Origin: Flavobacterium gelidilacus DSM 15343 | GTDB lineage: Bacteria > Bacteroidota > Bacteroidia > Flavobacteriales > Flavobacteriaceae | DNA: 64,000 bases | Direction: 5' to 3' | Assembly (NCBI RefSeq): GCF_000422685.1 | Contig: NZ_KE383903.1 | Location: 387,402-451,401, forward strand | In this document: positions 9,086 to 18,168 of the stretch, one piece after another | Layout: each line of letters opens with the position of its first letter | How positions within the stretch are numbered: the first letter of the stretch is position 1 | The notes under the pieces: generated by a model | Database searches by the model: none | What the model was told of the DNA's origin: nothing | Seen by the model: only the letters and a program-made list of their open reading frames with translations | Position numbers and translations under genes: made by a program

Positions 9086-9214
9086 TAAATTTGCACTTCG
9101 CTAATGCGACACACAACTAACTAACTACATCCGAGTCGAATACAAACATTAAGCAATAGACAAAATTAAAGCTGAACTGTACGAAGCGTACCGGAATAAA
9201 AACAACCAATTAAA
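9086..9214 (+). promoter_or_regulatory. prs promoter and long leader
   Basis: TAAATTTG (9086-9093) is a -7 box. Transcription from about 9100 gives a leader of roughly 115 nt, long for this window. The leader contains CTAACTAACTA repeats and a short hairpin GTACG-AAG-CGTAC (9179-9191) 24 nt before the ATG. No known riboswitch is recognised. Confidence 0.45.
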
Positions 9215-10156
9215 ATGTCACATCAAGAACCTGAAGCAAAAATATTTGCTTGTTCCCAAAGTGTACACTTAGCCGAACAAATTGCTGAAAAGTATGGAAT
9301 TCCGCTAGGTAAAGTTACGTTCTCAAAATTTAGTGATGGTGAAATGCAACCGTCTTACGAAGAATCTATAAGAGGATTGCGTGTATTTATTGTTTGCTCA
9401 ACATTTCCGAATGCAGATAATATAATGGAACTTTTATTGATGATAGATGCTGCTAAAAGAGCTTCTGCCAGACATATAACTCCAGTTATTCCTTATTTTG
9501 GATATGCTCGTCAAGACAGGAAAGATAAGCCAAGAGTACCAATTGGAGCAAAGTTAGTTGCAAAGCTACTTGAAACTGCTGGTGCAACTCGTATTATGAC
9601 AATGGACCTGCACGCGGATCAAATTCAAGGATTTTTTGAAAAACCTGTTGATCACTTGTTTGCTTCAACTATATTTTTACCTTATTTAAAAGGTTTAAAT
9701 CTAGACAATTTAACAATAGCTTCACCAGATATGGGTGGCTCTAAAAGGGCTTATGCTTATTCTAAATTTTTAGAATCTGATGTAGTTATTTGTTACAAAC
9801 AAAGAAAAGCGGCAAACGTCATAGGCACAATGGAATTAATTGGTGATGTTCAAGGAAAAAACGTAGTATTGGTTGATGACATGATTGATACTGGTGGAAC
9901 TTTAGCAAAAGCTGCCGATTTAATGATCGAAAAAGGAGCTATAAGTGTTAGAGCGATATGTACTCACGCAATTTTATCGGGTGATGCGTATGAAAAAATA
10001 GAAAATTCTAAATTATTAGAATTGATTGTTACCGATTCTATTCCTTTAAAGAGAGAGTCAAAGAAAATAAGAGTAGTAAGTTGTGCACCATTATTTGCAG
10101 AAGTTATGCGTATGGTTCAGCACAACAATTCCATTAGTGGAAAATTTTTAATGTAA
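9215..10156 (+). CDS. prs: Ribose-phosphate pyrophosphokinase (PRPP synthase)
   Basis: The enzyme makes phosphoribosyl pyrophosphate from ribose 5-phosphate and ATP, feeding purine, pyrimidine, histidine, tryptophan and NAD synthesis. Its 313 residues match the class I length. The flexible ATP-binding segment (YFGYARQDRKDKPR), the divalent-metal motif TMDLHADQIQGFF and the PRPP loop NVVLVDDMIDTGGTL are all present. The gene is 27 nt upstream of rplY and very probably cotranscribed with it, an arrangement common in flavobacteria. Confidence 0.98.
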   Translation: MSHQEPEAKIFACSQSVHLAEQIAEKYGIPLGKVTFSKFSDGEMQPSYEESIRGLRVFIVCSTFPNADNIMELLLMIDAAKRASARHITPVIPYFGYARQDRKDKPRVPIGAKLVAKLLETAGATRIMTMDLHADQIQGFFEKPVDHLFASTIFLPYLKGLNLDNLTIASPDMGGSKRAYAYSKFLESDVVICYKQRKAANVIGTMELIGDVQGKNVVLVDDMIDTGGTLAKAADLMIEKGAISVRAICTHAILSGDAYEKIENSKLLELIVTDSIPLKRESKKIRVVSCAPLFAEVMRMVQHNNSISGKFLM

Positions 10157-10183
10157 AATATTAATTAATTATATATATTTAGA

Positions 10184-10786
10184 ATGAAGTCAATTACAAT
10201 TGAAGGACAAGAAAGAGAAAGCGTAGGTAAAAAGGCAACTAAAGCCTTACGCGATGCTGGAATGGTTCCGTGTGTTATATACGGTGGAGACCAACCAGTG
10301 CATTTTGCAGCAGACGAAAGAGCATTTAAAGGTTTGGTTTACACTCCAAATGCACATACTGTTGCAATTGATTTAGCTGGGAAAAAAGTAAATGCAATTT
10401 TACAAGACATCCAGTTTCACCCAGTTACAGACAAAATTTTACACATCGATTTCTTCCAATTATTAGAAGATAGAGAAGTTATTATGGAAGTTCCTGTAAA
10501 AGTTGTTGGAAAATCTCCTGGTGTTATGGGTGGTGGAGTTTTACGTTTAGCGCAAAGACGTCTAAAAGTTAAAGCATTACCTAAAAATTTACCAGATTTT
10601 ATCACAGCTGATATTACTCCACTTGAAATGGGGAACAAATTATATATCACTAAATTAGCATCTGATAATTTTAAATTCATGCACCCAGACAATACAGTTG
10701 TTTGCCAAGTAAGAATCTCTCGTGCTGCTATGAAAGCTGCTCAAGAAGCTGCAAAAGCAGAAAAAACTGCAACTAAGAAAAAATAA
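10184..10786 (+). CDS. rplY: 50S ribosomal protein L25/general stress protein Ctc
   Basis: The protein has 200 residues. The N-terminal L25 domain binds 5S rRNA (about residues 1-90: [25 protein letters not shown]), and the C-terminal TL5/CTC beta domain follows ([17 protein letters not shown]...[14 protein letters not shown]). The tail is rich in alanine and lysine. The two-domain length matches CTC-type L25. It sits downstream of prs and ends in a strong terminator. Confidence 0.97.
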   Translation: MKSITIEGQERESVGKKATKALRDAGMVPCVIYGGDQPVHFAADERAFKGLVYTPNAHTVAIDLAGKKVNAILQDIQFHPVTDKILHIDFFQLLEDREVIMEVPVKVVGKSPGVMGGGVLRLAQRRLKVKALPKNLPDFITADITPLEMGNKLYITKLASDNFKFMHPDNTVVCQVRISRAAMKAAQEAAKAEKTATKKK

Positions 10787-10805
10787 AAATTTTCTAACTA
10801 TATCA

Positions 10806-10838
10806 AAAGCATCAGTTCTAAACTGGTGCTTTTTTTTT
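10806..10838 (+). terminator. Terminator of the prs-rplY unit
   Basis: The arms AAAGCATCAGTT and AACTGGTGCTTT (one G-T pair) are followed by a T run, 20 nt after the rplY stop. Confidence 0.92.
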
Positions 10839-10910
10839 GAATATTTTCTACACAAACTATTTTCAATAGTTGATTCTTAATAAACTTTTAAAAAATAGTA
10901 TTTTTACAAA

Positions 10911-11531
10911 ATGAAATGGCTTTTTAATATCTTCAAACAAAAACAAACAGAAACAATTGATCCAATGAAAAAATTTTTAATTGTTGGCTTGGGAAACATA
11001 GGCTCAGAATATGTAAATACGAGGCACAATATAGGTTTCAAAGTATTAAATCATTATGCTAAAAAAGAAAATATAGATTTTCAAACCGCTAAACTTGGAG
11101 AACTCGCTCAGCATAAAATTAAAGGAAGAACTCTTTTTCTACTTAAACCAAACACTTACATGAACTTAAGCGGAAAGGCCATTAAGTACTGGATGGAAAA
11201 AGAAAATATACCTAAAGAAAATTTATTGGTAATTACAGATGATTTAAACCTTTCTTTTGGTACAATTAGAATAAAAGGAAAAGGTACTGATGGCGGTCAT
11301 AACGGATTAAAAAACACTCAACTTATATTAAATTCATCGGAATATCCTAGATTTAGATTTGGAATAAGTGACGAATTTAAAAAAGGACAACAAGTTAATT
11401 ATGTTCTTGGAGAATGGAGTGATGAAGAAAAATCTAAACTAAGTGAAAGATTTGAATTATCTCATGAAATAATAAATTCTTTTGTTTTAGCTGGTTTAAA
11501 CGAAACCATGAATTTATTTAATGGAAAATAA
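10911..11531 (+). CDS. pth: Peptidyl-tRNA hydrolase
   Basis: The enzyme recycles peptidyl-tRNAs dropped from ribosomes. The core reads FLIVGLGNIGSEYVNTRHNIGF with the catalytic His in TRHN. LLKPNTYMNLSGKAIKYW, DDLNLSFGTIRIKGKGTDGGHNGL and YPRFRFGIS follow. From the ATG at 10911 the protein has 206 residues. The 18 residues before MKKFLIVGLGN (second ATG, 10965) exceed the usual 185-195, so the later start is a real alternative. It follows rplY after a terminator and has its own strong terminator. Confidence 0.95.
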   Translation: MKWLFNIFKQKQTETIDPMKKFLIVGLGNIGSEYVNTRHNIGFKVLNHYAKKENIDFQTAKLGELAQHKIKGRTLFLLKPNTYMNLSGKAIKYWMEKENIPKENLLVITDDLNLSFGTIRIKGKGTDGGHNGLKNTQLILNSSEYPRFRFGISDEFKKGQQVNYVLGEWSDEEKSKLSERFELSHEIINSFVLAGLNETMNLFNGK

Positions 11532-11564
11532 AAAAGGATGCTTAAAATAAGCATCCTTTTTTTT
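11531..11564. terminator. Bidirectional terminator between pth and the T9SS protease
   Basis: The arms AAAAAGGATGCTTA and TAAGCATCCTTTTT surround a short A loop, with T runs on both strands. The hairpin lies between the convergent genes pth and 11583-14291. Confidence 0.92.
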
Positions 11565-11582
11565 ATAATTAATTATTGTAAA

Positions 11583-14291
11583 TTATTCTACAACAATTTT
11601 CTTAACTTCTTTTCTGTTTCCATCTTGAACAGTTACAAGATAAATTCCAGATGAAGCGTTGTTTAATTTTAATTCTTGGTTAAACAATCCATTATTTTGG
11701 AAAGATTTAGTATAGACTTGTCTTCCTCTTAAATCATGAACTGTAACATTTACATCATTACTAGTCTCAGATGAGAATTGAATTGTAAAGTTACCGTTGT
11801 TTGGATTTGGATATAATGAAAAGTCAGTTAATCCAAAAGTTTCAGATTTTAAGACTGGTACCATTTCAGATTTACATAAATTGAATGTAACATCATTAAA
11901 CGTACCTACATTACCATCACCTACTACAACGTCCGTTAAGAAAAACACCCATTGACCCGCAGAATTTAATCCTATAAATGGTGCAAATGGATCTAAAGGT
12001 AATGTTGGAGCCAAACTTGTTGTATTAGCACAATTTACTGCTGTACCTTGTGAGTCATATAGTAAATTAATATTAGCACTTCCTGCACAAGAACCAGAAC
12101 TTAATCTTGTTACTCCTGTAGTTTGTGAAGGATGTCTATAACCAAAATAAAGACTTCCTGCATTTGGATGCGTTAAATTTGGTCTAATATTGATATCTGT
12201 TAATGTAAATGAATCCGTAATAGTAAATCCTAAACCAGCATATGAAGCTGCATTTTCAGCAATAGGTGTTCCAACTTGAAAAGTATAATCTGTACAACTA
12301 TTTTGAGTTTGATAGATATAATTTCCAATCGCAATGTTTTTAGTATTTATATCATAATAAATATTTCCAGTTGGTTTAACCATAACTCTACAACTTGGCG
12401 CAGTAATGTTTGGAACCGTAATAGCATAAGAACCATTATTTGGTACACCAGAAGCTAAAGTAGTCGTATAAGTTTGACCTCCATCTATTGATAATAAAAT
12501 ATCAACATTAGCAGAACCTACTAATGAAGTTGTATTATTTACCGTCCAAGTAATAGTTTGAGAAGAACCTTGAGCCCATACAAGTTGGTCTGTATTTTGA
12601 GAAGTTACATCAAAAGGCCCTGCAGATACAGAAACAGTTAATAACATTTCATCGGTACCTGTTTGACCACCACCAGCAACATTGTCTCTAGCTGTTAAAC
12701 TAAAAATCATAACTCTACCTACAGAGTTTACCGATTCCCAATCAGCAGTTAACGTATTATTTAACACGCTAGCCATCTTAGGCATATATCTAAATGGAAC
12801 AGTTTCTGGATCTCTAGATCTCCAGTTTGCACCATTTGTTTTTGTAGGAGACACTAATGAACCTGTTGCTCCAAGACCTGGACTTGTTGCGTCATTATTT
12901 TGTTCCCAGCAATAAGTTAAGGGATTTCCACCAGAATCTGTTGCTGAACCTGTTAATATAAATGGTGTGCTTATTGGAATTGTCCAGTCACTACCAGCAT
13001 TTACCACTGGAGTTCCATGAGTAATAGTTGTATTTACAGTACATGTCTTTGACAACAAATTTGTTTGAATTTGTAAAATACTTCTATAAGCAAAATAATC
13101 ATCTGAATGAGCTTGAACATCAGTAGCACCAGTAATACCTGCATAAGCCATAATAGTCGAACCAGAACCTGGCTCCACATTTACAGCATTGTTTTCTGTT
13201 CCATGTGAGAAAGTATGATTACCTCCTAATTGGTGCCCTATTTCGTGAGCTACATAATCAATATCAAAATTATCTCCAGCTGGAACACCATCTGCTGGAG
13301 AAGTAAAACCACTTCCTTTACTTCCGTCTGTGCTACAAACACAACCGATACATCCTGCATTTCCACCACCACCAGAAGCACCAAACAAATGTCCGATATC
13401 ATAAGTGGTTGTTCCTAATACACTTGTTAAAGTTGTTTGCAATTCACCATTCCAAGCTCCTCCTGAACCAGCCGCAGCAGCTGAATATGGATCTGTTCCT
13501 GCATTGTAGTAAATAACACTTGTACTGTTTGCAGTAATATTCATGTGTAAAGCTAAATCTTTCTCAAAAACTCCGTTTACTCTTGTCATAGTTGCATTAA
13601 ATGCCGCCAATACTAAACCTGATTGAGCAGCACTTGTTGCACCAAAATAGTTTGAATATTCCGCAGTACATGAAATTGCCAGTCTAAATGTTTTTAAAAC
13701 TCCATTACTAGCTTTTAAAACATTTGGATTTGTTTGTAAATCAGAAATAATTTCTTGATCTATGGTTGAGCATGTAAAAGGTAAATTTCCTTTTACTCTT
13801 GAGGCATTATAAACTGCATAAACTGAACCGTCAGCAGAGTATTGTTCAATAAATTCATTGCGTTTTCCTGCTCTAAAAACCATTGCTTGAATTCCCTTTG
13901 GATCAACACTTAGTCTTACTTGAGCATATTTATCATCTATTCCAATTCCAACATAAGAACGAATGTCTGGATATTGAGCTTGTAAATCTGAATCGAAATT
14001 TGAAGCTTCAAAAAACTCATATCTTTCCATATTACCATCAATATTAGGTAATGAAATTATAGTACTTGATTTTTTTGCAACAAATCTATCTGGTGACGAT
14101 TGTAATAATTGTTTTAATGTTTGCACATTTGTTTGAAACAATTTAAATTCTTGTGGGAAAGATTGTCTTTCCACATTTTTGTTAACTTTAGTTACATCTT
14201 TTTTTGACGCTGTCTTCCAACTAGTTGTTGTTTGAGCATAAAAACTAGACGAAATAAGTATACTAAAAGTAAATAGTAATAATTTTTTCAT
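11583..14291 (-). CDS. T9SS-secreted reprolysin-type zinc metalloprotease with P domain (paralogue 1)
   Basis: The protein has 902 residues. A signal peptide (MKKLLLFTFSILISSSFYAQ) is followed by a propeptide-like region and a metzincin domain with the zinc motif HEIGHQLGGNH (H349, H353, H359) and the Met-turn GSTIMAYAG. Before the zinc helix is a cysteine cluster (GCIGCVCSTDG). Fibronectin-like beta modules and a proprotein-convertase P-type domain (SFTLTDINIRPNLTHPNAGSL...GTFNDVTFNLC) come next, then a type A T9SS sorting domain (SLYPNPNNGNFTIQF...VHDLRGRQVY...GIYLVTV). It is predicted to be an extracellular protease. Its neighbour at 14412 is a close paralogue. Confidence 0.92.
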   Translation of the reverse strand: MKKLLLFTFSILISSSFYAQTTTSWKTASKKDVTKVNKNVERQSFPQEFKLFQTNVQTLKQLLQSSPDRFVAKKSSTIISLPNIDGNMERYEFFEASNFDSDLQAQYPDIRSYVGIGIDDKYAQVRLSVDPKGIQAMVFRAGKRNEFIEQYSADGSVYAVYNASRVKGNLPFTCSTIDQEIISDLQTNPNVLKASNGVLKTFRLAISCTAEYSNYFGATSAAQSGLVLAAFNATMTRVNGVFEKDLALHMNITANSTSVIYYNAGTDPYSAAAAGSGGAWNGELQTTLTSVLGTTTYDIGHLFGASGGGGNAGCIGCVCSTDGSKGSGFTSPADGVPAGDNFDIDYVAHEIGHQLGGNHTFSHGTENNAVNVEPGSGSTIMAYAGITGATDVQAHSDDYFAYRSILQIQTNLLSKTCTVNTTITHGTPVVNAGSDWTIPISTPFILTGSATDSGGNPLTYCWEQNNDATSPGLGATGSLVSPTKTNGANWRSRDPETVPFRYMPKMASVLNNTLTADWESVNSVGRVMIFSLTARDNVAGGGQTGTDEMLLTVSVSAGPFDVTSQNTDQLVWAQGSSQTITWTVNNTTSLVGSANVDILLSIDGGQTYTTTLASGVPNNGSYAITVPNITAPSCRVMVKPTGNIYYDINTKNIAIGNYIYQTQNSCTDYTFQVGTPIAENAASYAGLGFTITDSFTLTDINIRPNLTHPNAGSLYFGYRHPSQTTGVTRLSSGSCAGSANINLLYDSQGTAVNCANTTSLAPTLPLDPFAPFIGLNSAGQWVFFLTDVVVGDGNVGTFNDVTFNLCKSEMVPVLKSETFGLTDFSLYPNPNNGNFTIQFSSETSNDVNVTVHDLRGRQVYTKSFQNNGLFNQELKLNNASSGIYLVTVQDGNRKEVKKIVVE

Positions 14292-14353
14292 AATTAAGTT
14301 TTTTTAATAGTTAGTAAATATATTAAAGTAATCTTATTTATGCTAAAAAAAAA

Positions 14354-14385
14354 AGCGAGAAATGTTATAATTAACATTTCTCGCT
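14354..14385 (-). terminator. Terminator of the upstream T9SS protease paralogue
   Basis: The 14-bp arms AGCGAGAAATGTTA and TAACATTTCTCGCT flank a 4-nt loop. On the minus strand they are followed by about ten T. This separates the two tandem protease genes into independent units. Confidence 0.9.
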
Positions 14386-14411
14386 ATAAAATATTTAAAA
14401 TAGAGATTTAA

Positions 14412-17114
14412 TTATTCTACAATAATCTTTTTAACCTCTTTTCTAGATCCGTCTTGAACAGTTACAAGATAAATACCAGACGTAATGCCATTAAGGTTTA
14501 ATGTTTGATTAAACAAGCCATTATTTTTATAGCCATTTATATAAACTTGTCTTCCTCTTAAGTCGTGAACACTAATATTTATAGTATTAGTTGATTCTGA
14601 ATTAAATTGAACTGTAAAATTACCATTATTTGGATTTGGATATAATGAAAAATCAGATAAACCAAAACTTTCTGCTGAAGCTGTAATGGTTTGAGAACAA
14701 ACTTCAATAGACCATGAATTAACTGTTCCAACATCTCCATTATAAAAATCTGTTGCTGATAACGTCCACGTTCCATTAGAAACTAATCCGTTAAAGACGG
14801 CTAATGGAGAAGCAGGAGAGAATGTTCCTGTCATGTTTGCAACACAACTAAAAGCTGGAGAACCATCACTCATAGTTATATTAAAATTGTCATTTGACCC
14901 ACATGATCTGTTCCAAACTAAATCTTGAGTAGCGTTTGGATGATTAATTCCAATTACCAAATCATTTGGCCATGTATGAGTAACATTTAAACCGATATTA
15001 ACATCTGACAAAGTTCCTACAACTGGTACAATTATAGTATTAGTTACAGTTGCACCAGGAGTATTAGCTCCAGTCCCATCTGGTACTGGTAAAGAAGTTG
15101 TGTTTGTATATGTGTCACATGAATTTGTAATAACAAATCCTACTGCAAAATCTTTAGTATTAATATCATAATAAATATTACCTGTAGGTTTAACCATTAC
15201 TCTACAAAATGGTGCGGCTACATTCGGAACAGTAATTACTTCTGACCCATCATTTAATGTATTTGAAGCCAATGTAGTTGTAAATGTTTGACCACCATCA
15301 AGTGATAACAGAATATCTACATTTGCAGAACCAAATAATCCATTTGTTCCATTTACTGTCCAAGTAATTGTTTGCGTTGACCCTTGAGTCCATGAAATTC
15401 CATCAGCTGCTTGCGATGTAACATCAAATGGCCCAACTGTTCCCAAAACATTCACTATCATATCATCCACTCCTGTTTGAGCGCCATTTACAACATTATC
15501 TCTTCCTGTTAAAGTAAAGTTTAAAGTTCTTGCCACCGAAGATACTGATTCATAATCTGCTGTTAATGAATTTGCTAACACACTTGATAATTTTGGCATA
15601 TATCTTACAGGAGACGTAACTGGACTTCTAGATCTCCAGTTAGGACTAGTTGTGTTTGTTGGAGAAACAGTAGTAAATGCAACTGTTGCATTATTATTTT
15701 GTTCCCAGCAATATGTAAGAGGATCATTATTTGGATCTGTTCCTGAACCTGTTAAAATAAATGGAGTACCATTTGGAATAGTCCAATCAGCACCTGCATT
15801 CATAACTGGCGCACCATGTGTTATTGTTGTAGTTGTCGGACATGTTCTAGTCGACAAGTTTGTTTGAACTTGTGCTATACTTCGGTAGGCAAAATAATCA
15901 TCTGAATTCTGTTGTACATCTGTTGAGCCAGTAATACCTGCATACCCCATAATTGTTGAACCTGACCCAGGTTCAACATTAACACCAGTTCCTTCTAAGC
16001 TCATTGAAAAGGTATGGTTTGCTCCAAATTGATGACCTAGCTCATGTGCCACATAATCAATATCAAAAGTGTCTCCGGCTGGAACTCCATCTGCAGGAGA
16101 GGTAATACCTCTTCCCTTAGTGGCTCCTGCACCTGATGCAACACCATCGACACATACACAACCAATACAACCTGCGTTACCACCACCACCAGAAGCACCA
16201 AACATATGTCCTACATCATAAGCAGCATTGTTCGCAGCTAAGGCAGTAGAAGGGCCTGTTAGTGTTGTATTTAAAGCAACTTGTAATTGTGTATTCCAAT
16301 TAGCCAATGTAGTGTATGGATCAGTAGTTGGATTATAATAAATTACATTCGTTGTTTGCGCAACAATATTCATATGAACAGCAAAATCTTTTTCAAAAAC
16401 CCCATTAACTCTTGTCATTGTAGCATTGTAAGCTGCTAATACATTTGCAACTTGAAGAGAACTGGTAGCTCCAAAATAATTTGCATATTCTCCATTACAT
16501 GATAAAGCTAATCTTAGCGTTTTTAAAACTCCGTTATTAGCTCTTAGGGTTTGAGGGTTTATATCATTTATAACGGCATGATCTTCTGTAGAACAAGTAA
16601 AAGGTAATTTACCCTTGCTTCTTGATGAATTGTAAACCGCATAAACAGAACCATCTTGAGAATATGGCTCCATAAATTCGCTTTGCTTTCCTGCTCTAAA
16701 AACCATGGTCTGAATTCCATTTGGATCAACACTTAATCTTATTTGAGCATTTTTATCATCTAAACCAATTCCAACATATGAACGAATACTTGGATATTGA
16801 GCTTGTAGGTCTGAATCGAAATTAGATGCTTCAAAAACTTCAAATTTTTCCATAACACCCTTTACATTTGGTAAAGAAATTATTGTATTTGATTTTGTTC
16901 TTGAAAATCTATCTGGTGCAGATAAAAGCGATTGTTTAATTGCATCAACATTTACTTGAAACAATTTAATTTCTTGAGGAAAAGATTCTCTTTCCACATT
17001 TTTGTTAGTTTGAGTAACTTCATTTTTAGATACTTCTTTCCAAATTTTGCCTGTTTGAGCATACAAATTTGAAGAAAACACTAAAAATAAAGAAAAAAGT
17101 AGTAATTTTTTCAT
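14412..17114 (-). CDS. T9SS-secreted reprolysin-type zinc metalloprotease with P domain (paralogue 2)
   Basis: The protein has 900 residues in the same order as its neighbour: signal peptide (MKKLLLFSLFLVFSSNLYAQ), propeptide, metzincin domain with HELGHQFGANH (H357, H361, H367) and Met-turn GSTIMGYAG, beta modules, P domain and T9SS sorting domain. The two are nearly alike through the catalytic and sorting parts. They differ most in the P domain, which here has the canonical form (DVNIGLNVTHTWPNDLVIGINHPN...GTWTLSATDFYNGDVGTVNSW). This one also carries a small insertion before the zinc helix (VASGAGATKGRG). A tandem duplication is inferred. The protein is probably an extracellular protease. 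Confidence 0.92.
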   Translation of the reverse strand: MKKLLLFSLFLVFSSNLYAQTGKIWKEVSKNEVTQTNKNVERESFPQEIKLFQVNVDAIKQSLLSAPDRFSRTKSNTIISLPNVKGVMEKFEVFEASNFDSDLQAQYPSIRSYVGIGLDDKNAQIRLSVDPNGIQTMVFRAGKQSEFMEPYSQDGSVYAVYNSSRSKGKLPFTCSTEDHAVINDINPQTLRANNGVLKTLRLALSCNGEYANYFGATSSLQVANVLAAYNATMTRVNGVFEKDFAVHMNIVAQTTNVIYYNPTTDPYTTLANWNTQLQVALNTTLTGPSTALAANNAAYDVGHMFGASGGGGNAGCIGCVCVDGVASGAGATKGRGITSPADGVPAGDTFDIDYVAHELGHQFGANHTFSMSLEGTGVNVEPGSGSTIMGYAGITGSTDVQQNSDDYFAYRSIAQVQTNLSTRTCPTTTTITHGAPVMNAGADWTIPNGTPFILTGSGTDPNNDPLTYCWEQNNNATVAFTTVSPTNTTSPNWRSRSPVTSPVRYMPKLSSVLANSLTADYESVSSVARTLNFTLTGRDNVVNGAQTGVDDMIVNVLGTVGPFDVTSQAADGISWTQGSTQTITWTVNGTNGLFGSANVDILLSLDGGQTFTTTLASNTLNDGSEVITVPNVAAPFCRVMVKPTGNIYYDINTKDFAVGFVITNSCDTYTNTTSLPVPDGTGANTPGATVTNTIIVPVVGTLSDVNIGLNVTHTWPNDLVIGINHPNATQDLVWNRSCGSNDNFNITMSDGSPAFSCVANMTGTFSPASPLAVFNGLVSNGTWTLSATDFYNGDVGTVNSWSIEVCSQTITASAESFGLSDFSLYPNPNNGNFTVQFNSESTNTINISVHDLRGRQVYINGYKNNGLFNQTLNLNGITSGIYLVTVQDGSRKEVKKIIVE

Positions 17115-17210
17115 AATTATGGTTGTAATAGTTAGTTAACAAATTTAACAAAAAATAAATTAAATAAACAATTTATTTTATAATGTTAGGATTATAAGTG
17201 TCAATATCAA

Positions 17211-17218
17211 TACTTTTG
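17211..17218 (+). promoter_or_regulatory. -7 box for ribF
   Basis: TACTTTTG matches TAnnTTTG, 17 nt before the TTG start codon at 17236. It supports that start because transcription would begin around 17225. Confidence 0.55.
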
Positions 17219-17235
17219 TATTTTATATATTTATT

Positions 17236-18168
17236 TTGAACACATTCCAATCTATTTTTGATTACAATAAGAACAAGAAAAGCATTTTGACTTTAGGCAC
17301 TTTTGATGGTGTTCATATAGGTCATCAAAAAATACTACAAAAACTTGTAAAAGAAGCTAATTCTAATGGTTTAGAAAGTATTTTACTTACTTTTTTTCCT
17401 CACCCAAGAATGGTTTTGAAACAAGATGAAAAAATTCAGCTTCTGAACACCATTGAAGAAAAATCTAAGTTAATTGAAGAAACTGGGATTCATAACTTAA
17501 TTATTCATCCTTTTGATGCTACATTTTCTGAACTTTCAGCTGAGGATTTTGTGAAAAAAATTCTAATTGACAAATTAAACTTAGCTAAAATAATAATTGG
17601 TTATGATCACAAATTTGGAAAAAATAGATCGGCTGATATTAATGACTTAATAATTTTAGGAAAAAAATATAATTTTGAAGTGGAGCAAATTTCCGCAAAA
17701 GAAATAGATGACATTTCGATTAGTTCCACAAAAATTAGAAAAGCATTGTTGAATGGAAAGATTGAATTAGCAACTAGTTATTTGGGACATAATTATTCTT
17801 TATTTGGCTCAGTTATAGAAGGGAAAAAAATAGGTCGGACTATAAACTATCCAACAGCAAATCTTAAAATCTCAGAAGATTATAAATTAATTCCTAAGAA
17901 TGGCGTTTATGTTATCTCTAGTGTAATTGATGACAAAACTGTTTTCGGAATGATGAATATTGGAAATAATCCAACTGTTCTAGGTGATTCTGACAGTATT
18001 GAAATCCATTTTTTTGATTTTAATGAAAATTTATATGCAAAAGAAATTTGCGTCAGATTATTATCAAGAATTAGAGACGAACAAAAATTTGATTCGATAA
18101 ACGAATTAAAAAGACAGTTAGATTTGGACAAAGAATATTCGGAAAATTACATTTCAAAAAATGTATGA
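17236..18168 (+). CDS. ribF: Bifunctional riboflavin kinase/FAD synthetase
   Basis: The enzyme converts riboflavin to FMN and then FAD. Its 310 residues match RibF. The N-terminal adenylyltransferase carries LGTFDGVHIGHQKIL and ISSTKIRKALLNG. The C-terminal flavokinase carries GKKIGRTINYPTANLKI and NGVYVI. The start is TTG at 17236; no in-frame ATG lies before the nucleotide-binding motif, and the promoter position agrees. The stop overlaps the start of the next gene by 4 bases (ATGA). Confidence 0.95.
   Translation: MNTFQSIFDYNKNKKSILTLGTFDGVHIGHQKILQKLVKEANSNGLESILLTFFPHPRMVLKQDEKIQLLNTIEEKSKLIEETGIHNLIIHPFDATFSELSAEDFVKKILIDKLNLAKIIIGYDHKFGKNRSADINDLIILGKKYNFEVEQISAKEIDDISISSTKIRKALLNGKIELATSYLGHNYSLFGSVIEGKKIGRTINYPTANLKISEDYKLIPKNGVYVISSVIDDKTVFGMMNIGNNPTVLGDSDSIEIHFFDFNENLYAKEICVRLLSRIRDEQKFDSINELKRQLDLDKEYSENYISKNV

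Noticed and set aside
12682..12915. Plus-strand open frames inside the T9SS protease genes (also at 12276, 13230, 15652)
   Set aside because: They lie wholly opposite well-supported coding sequence and have no own signals.
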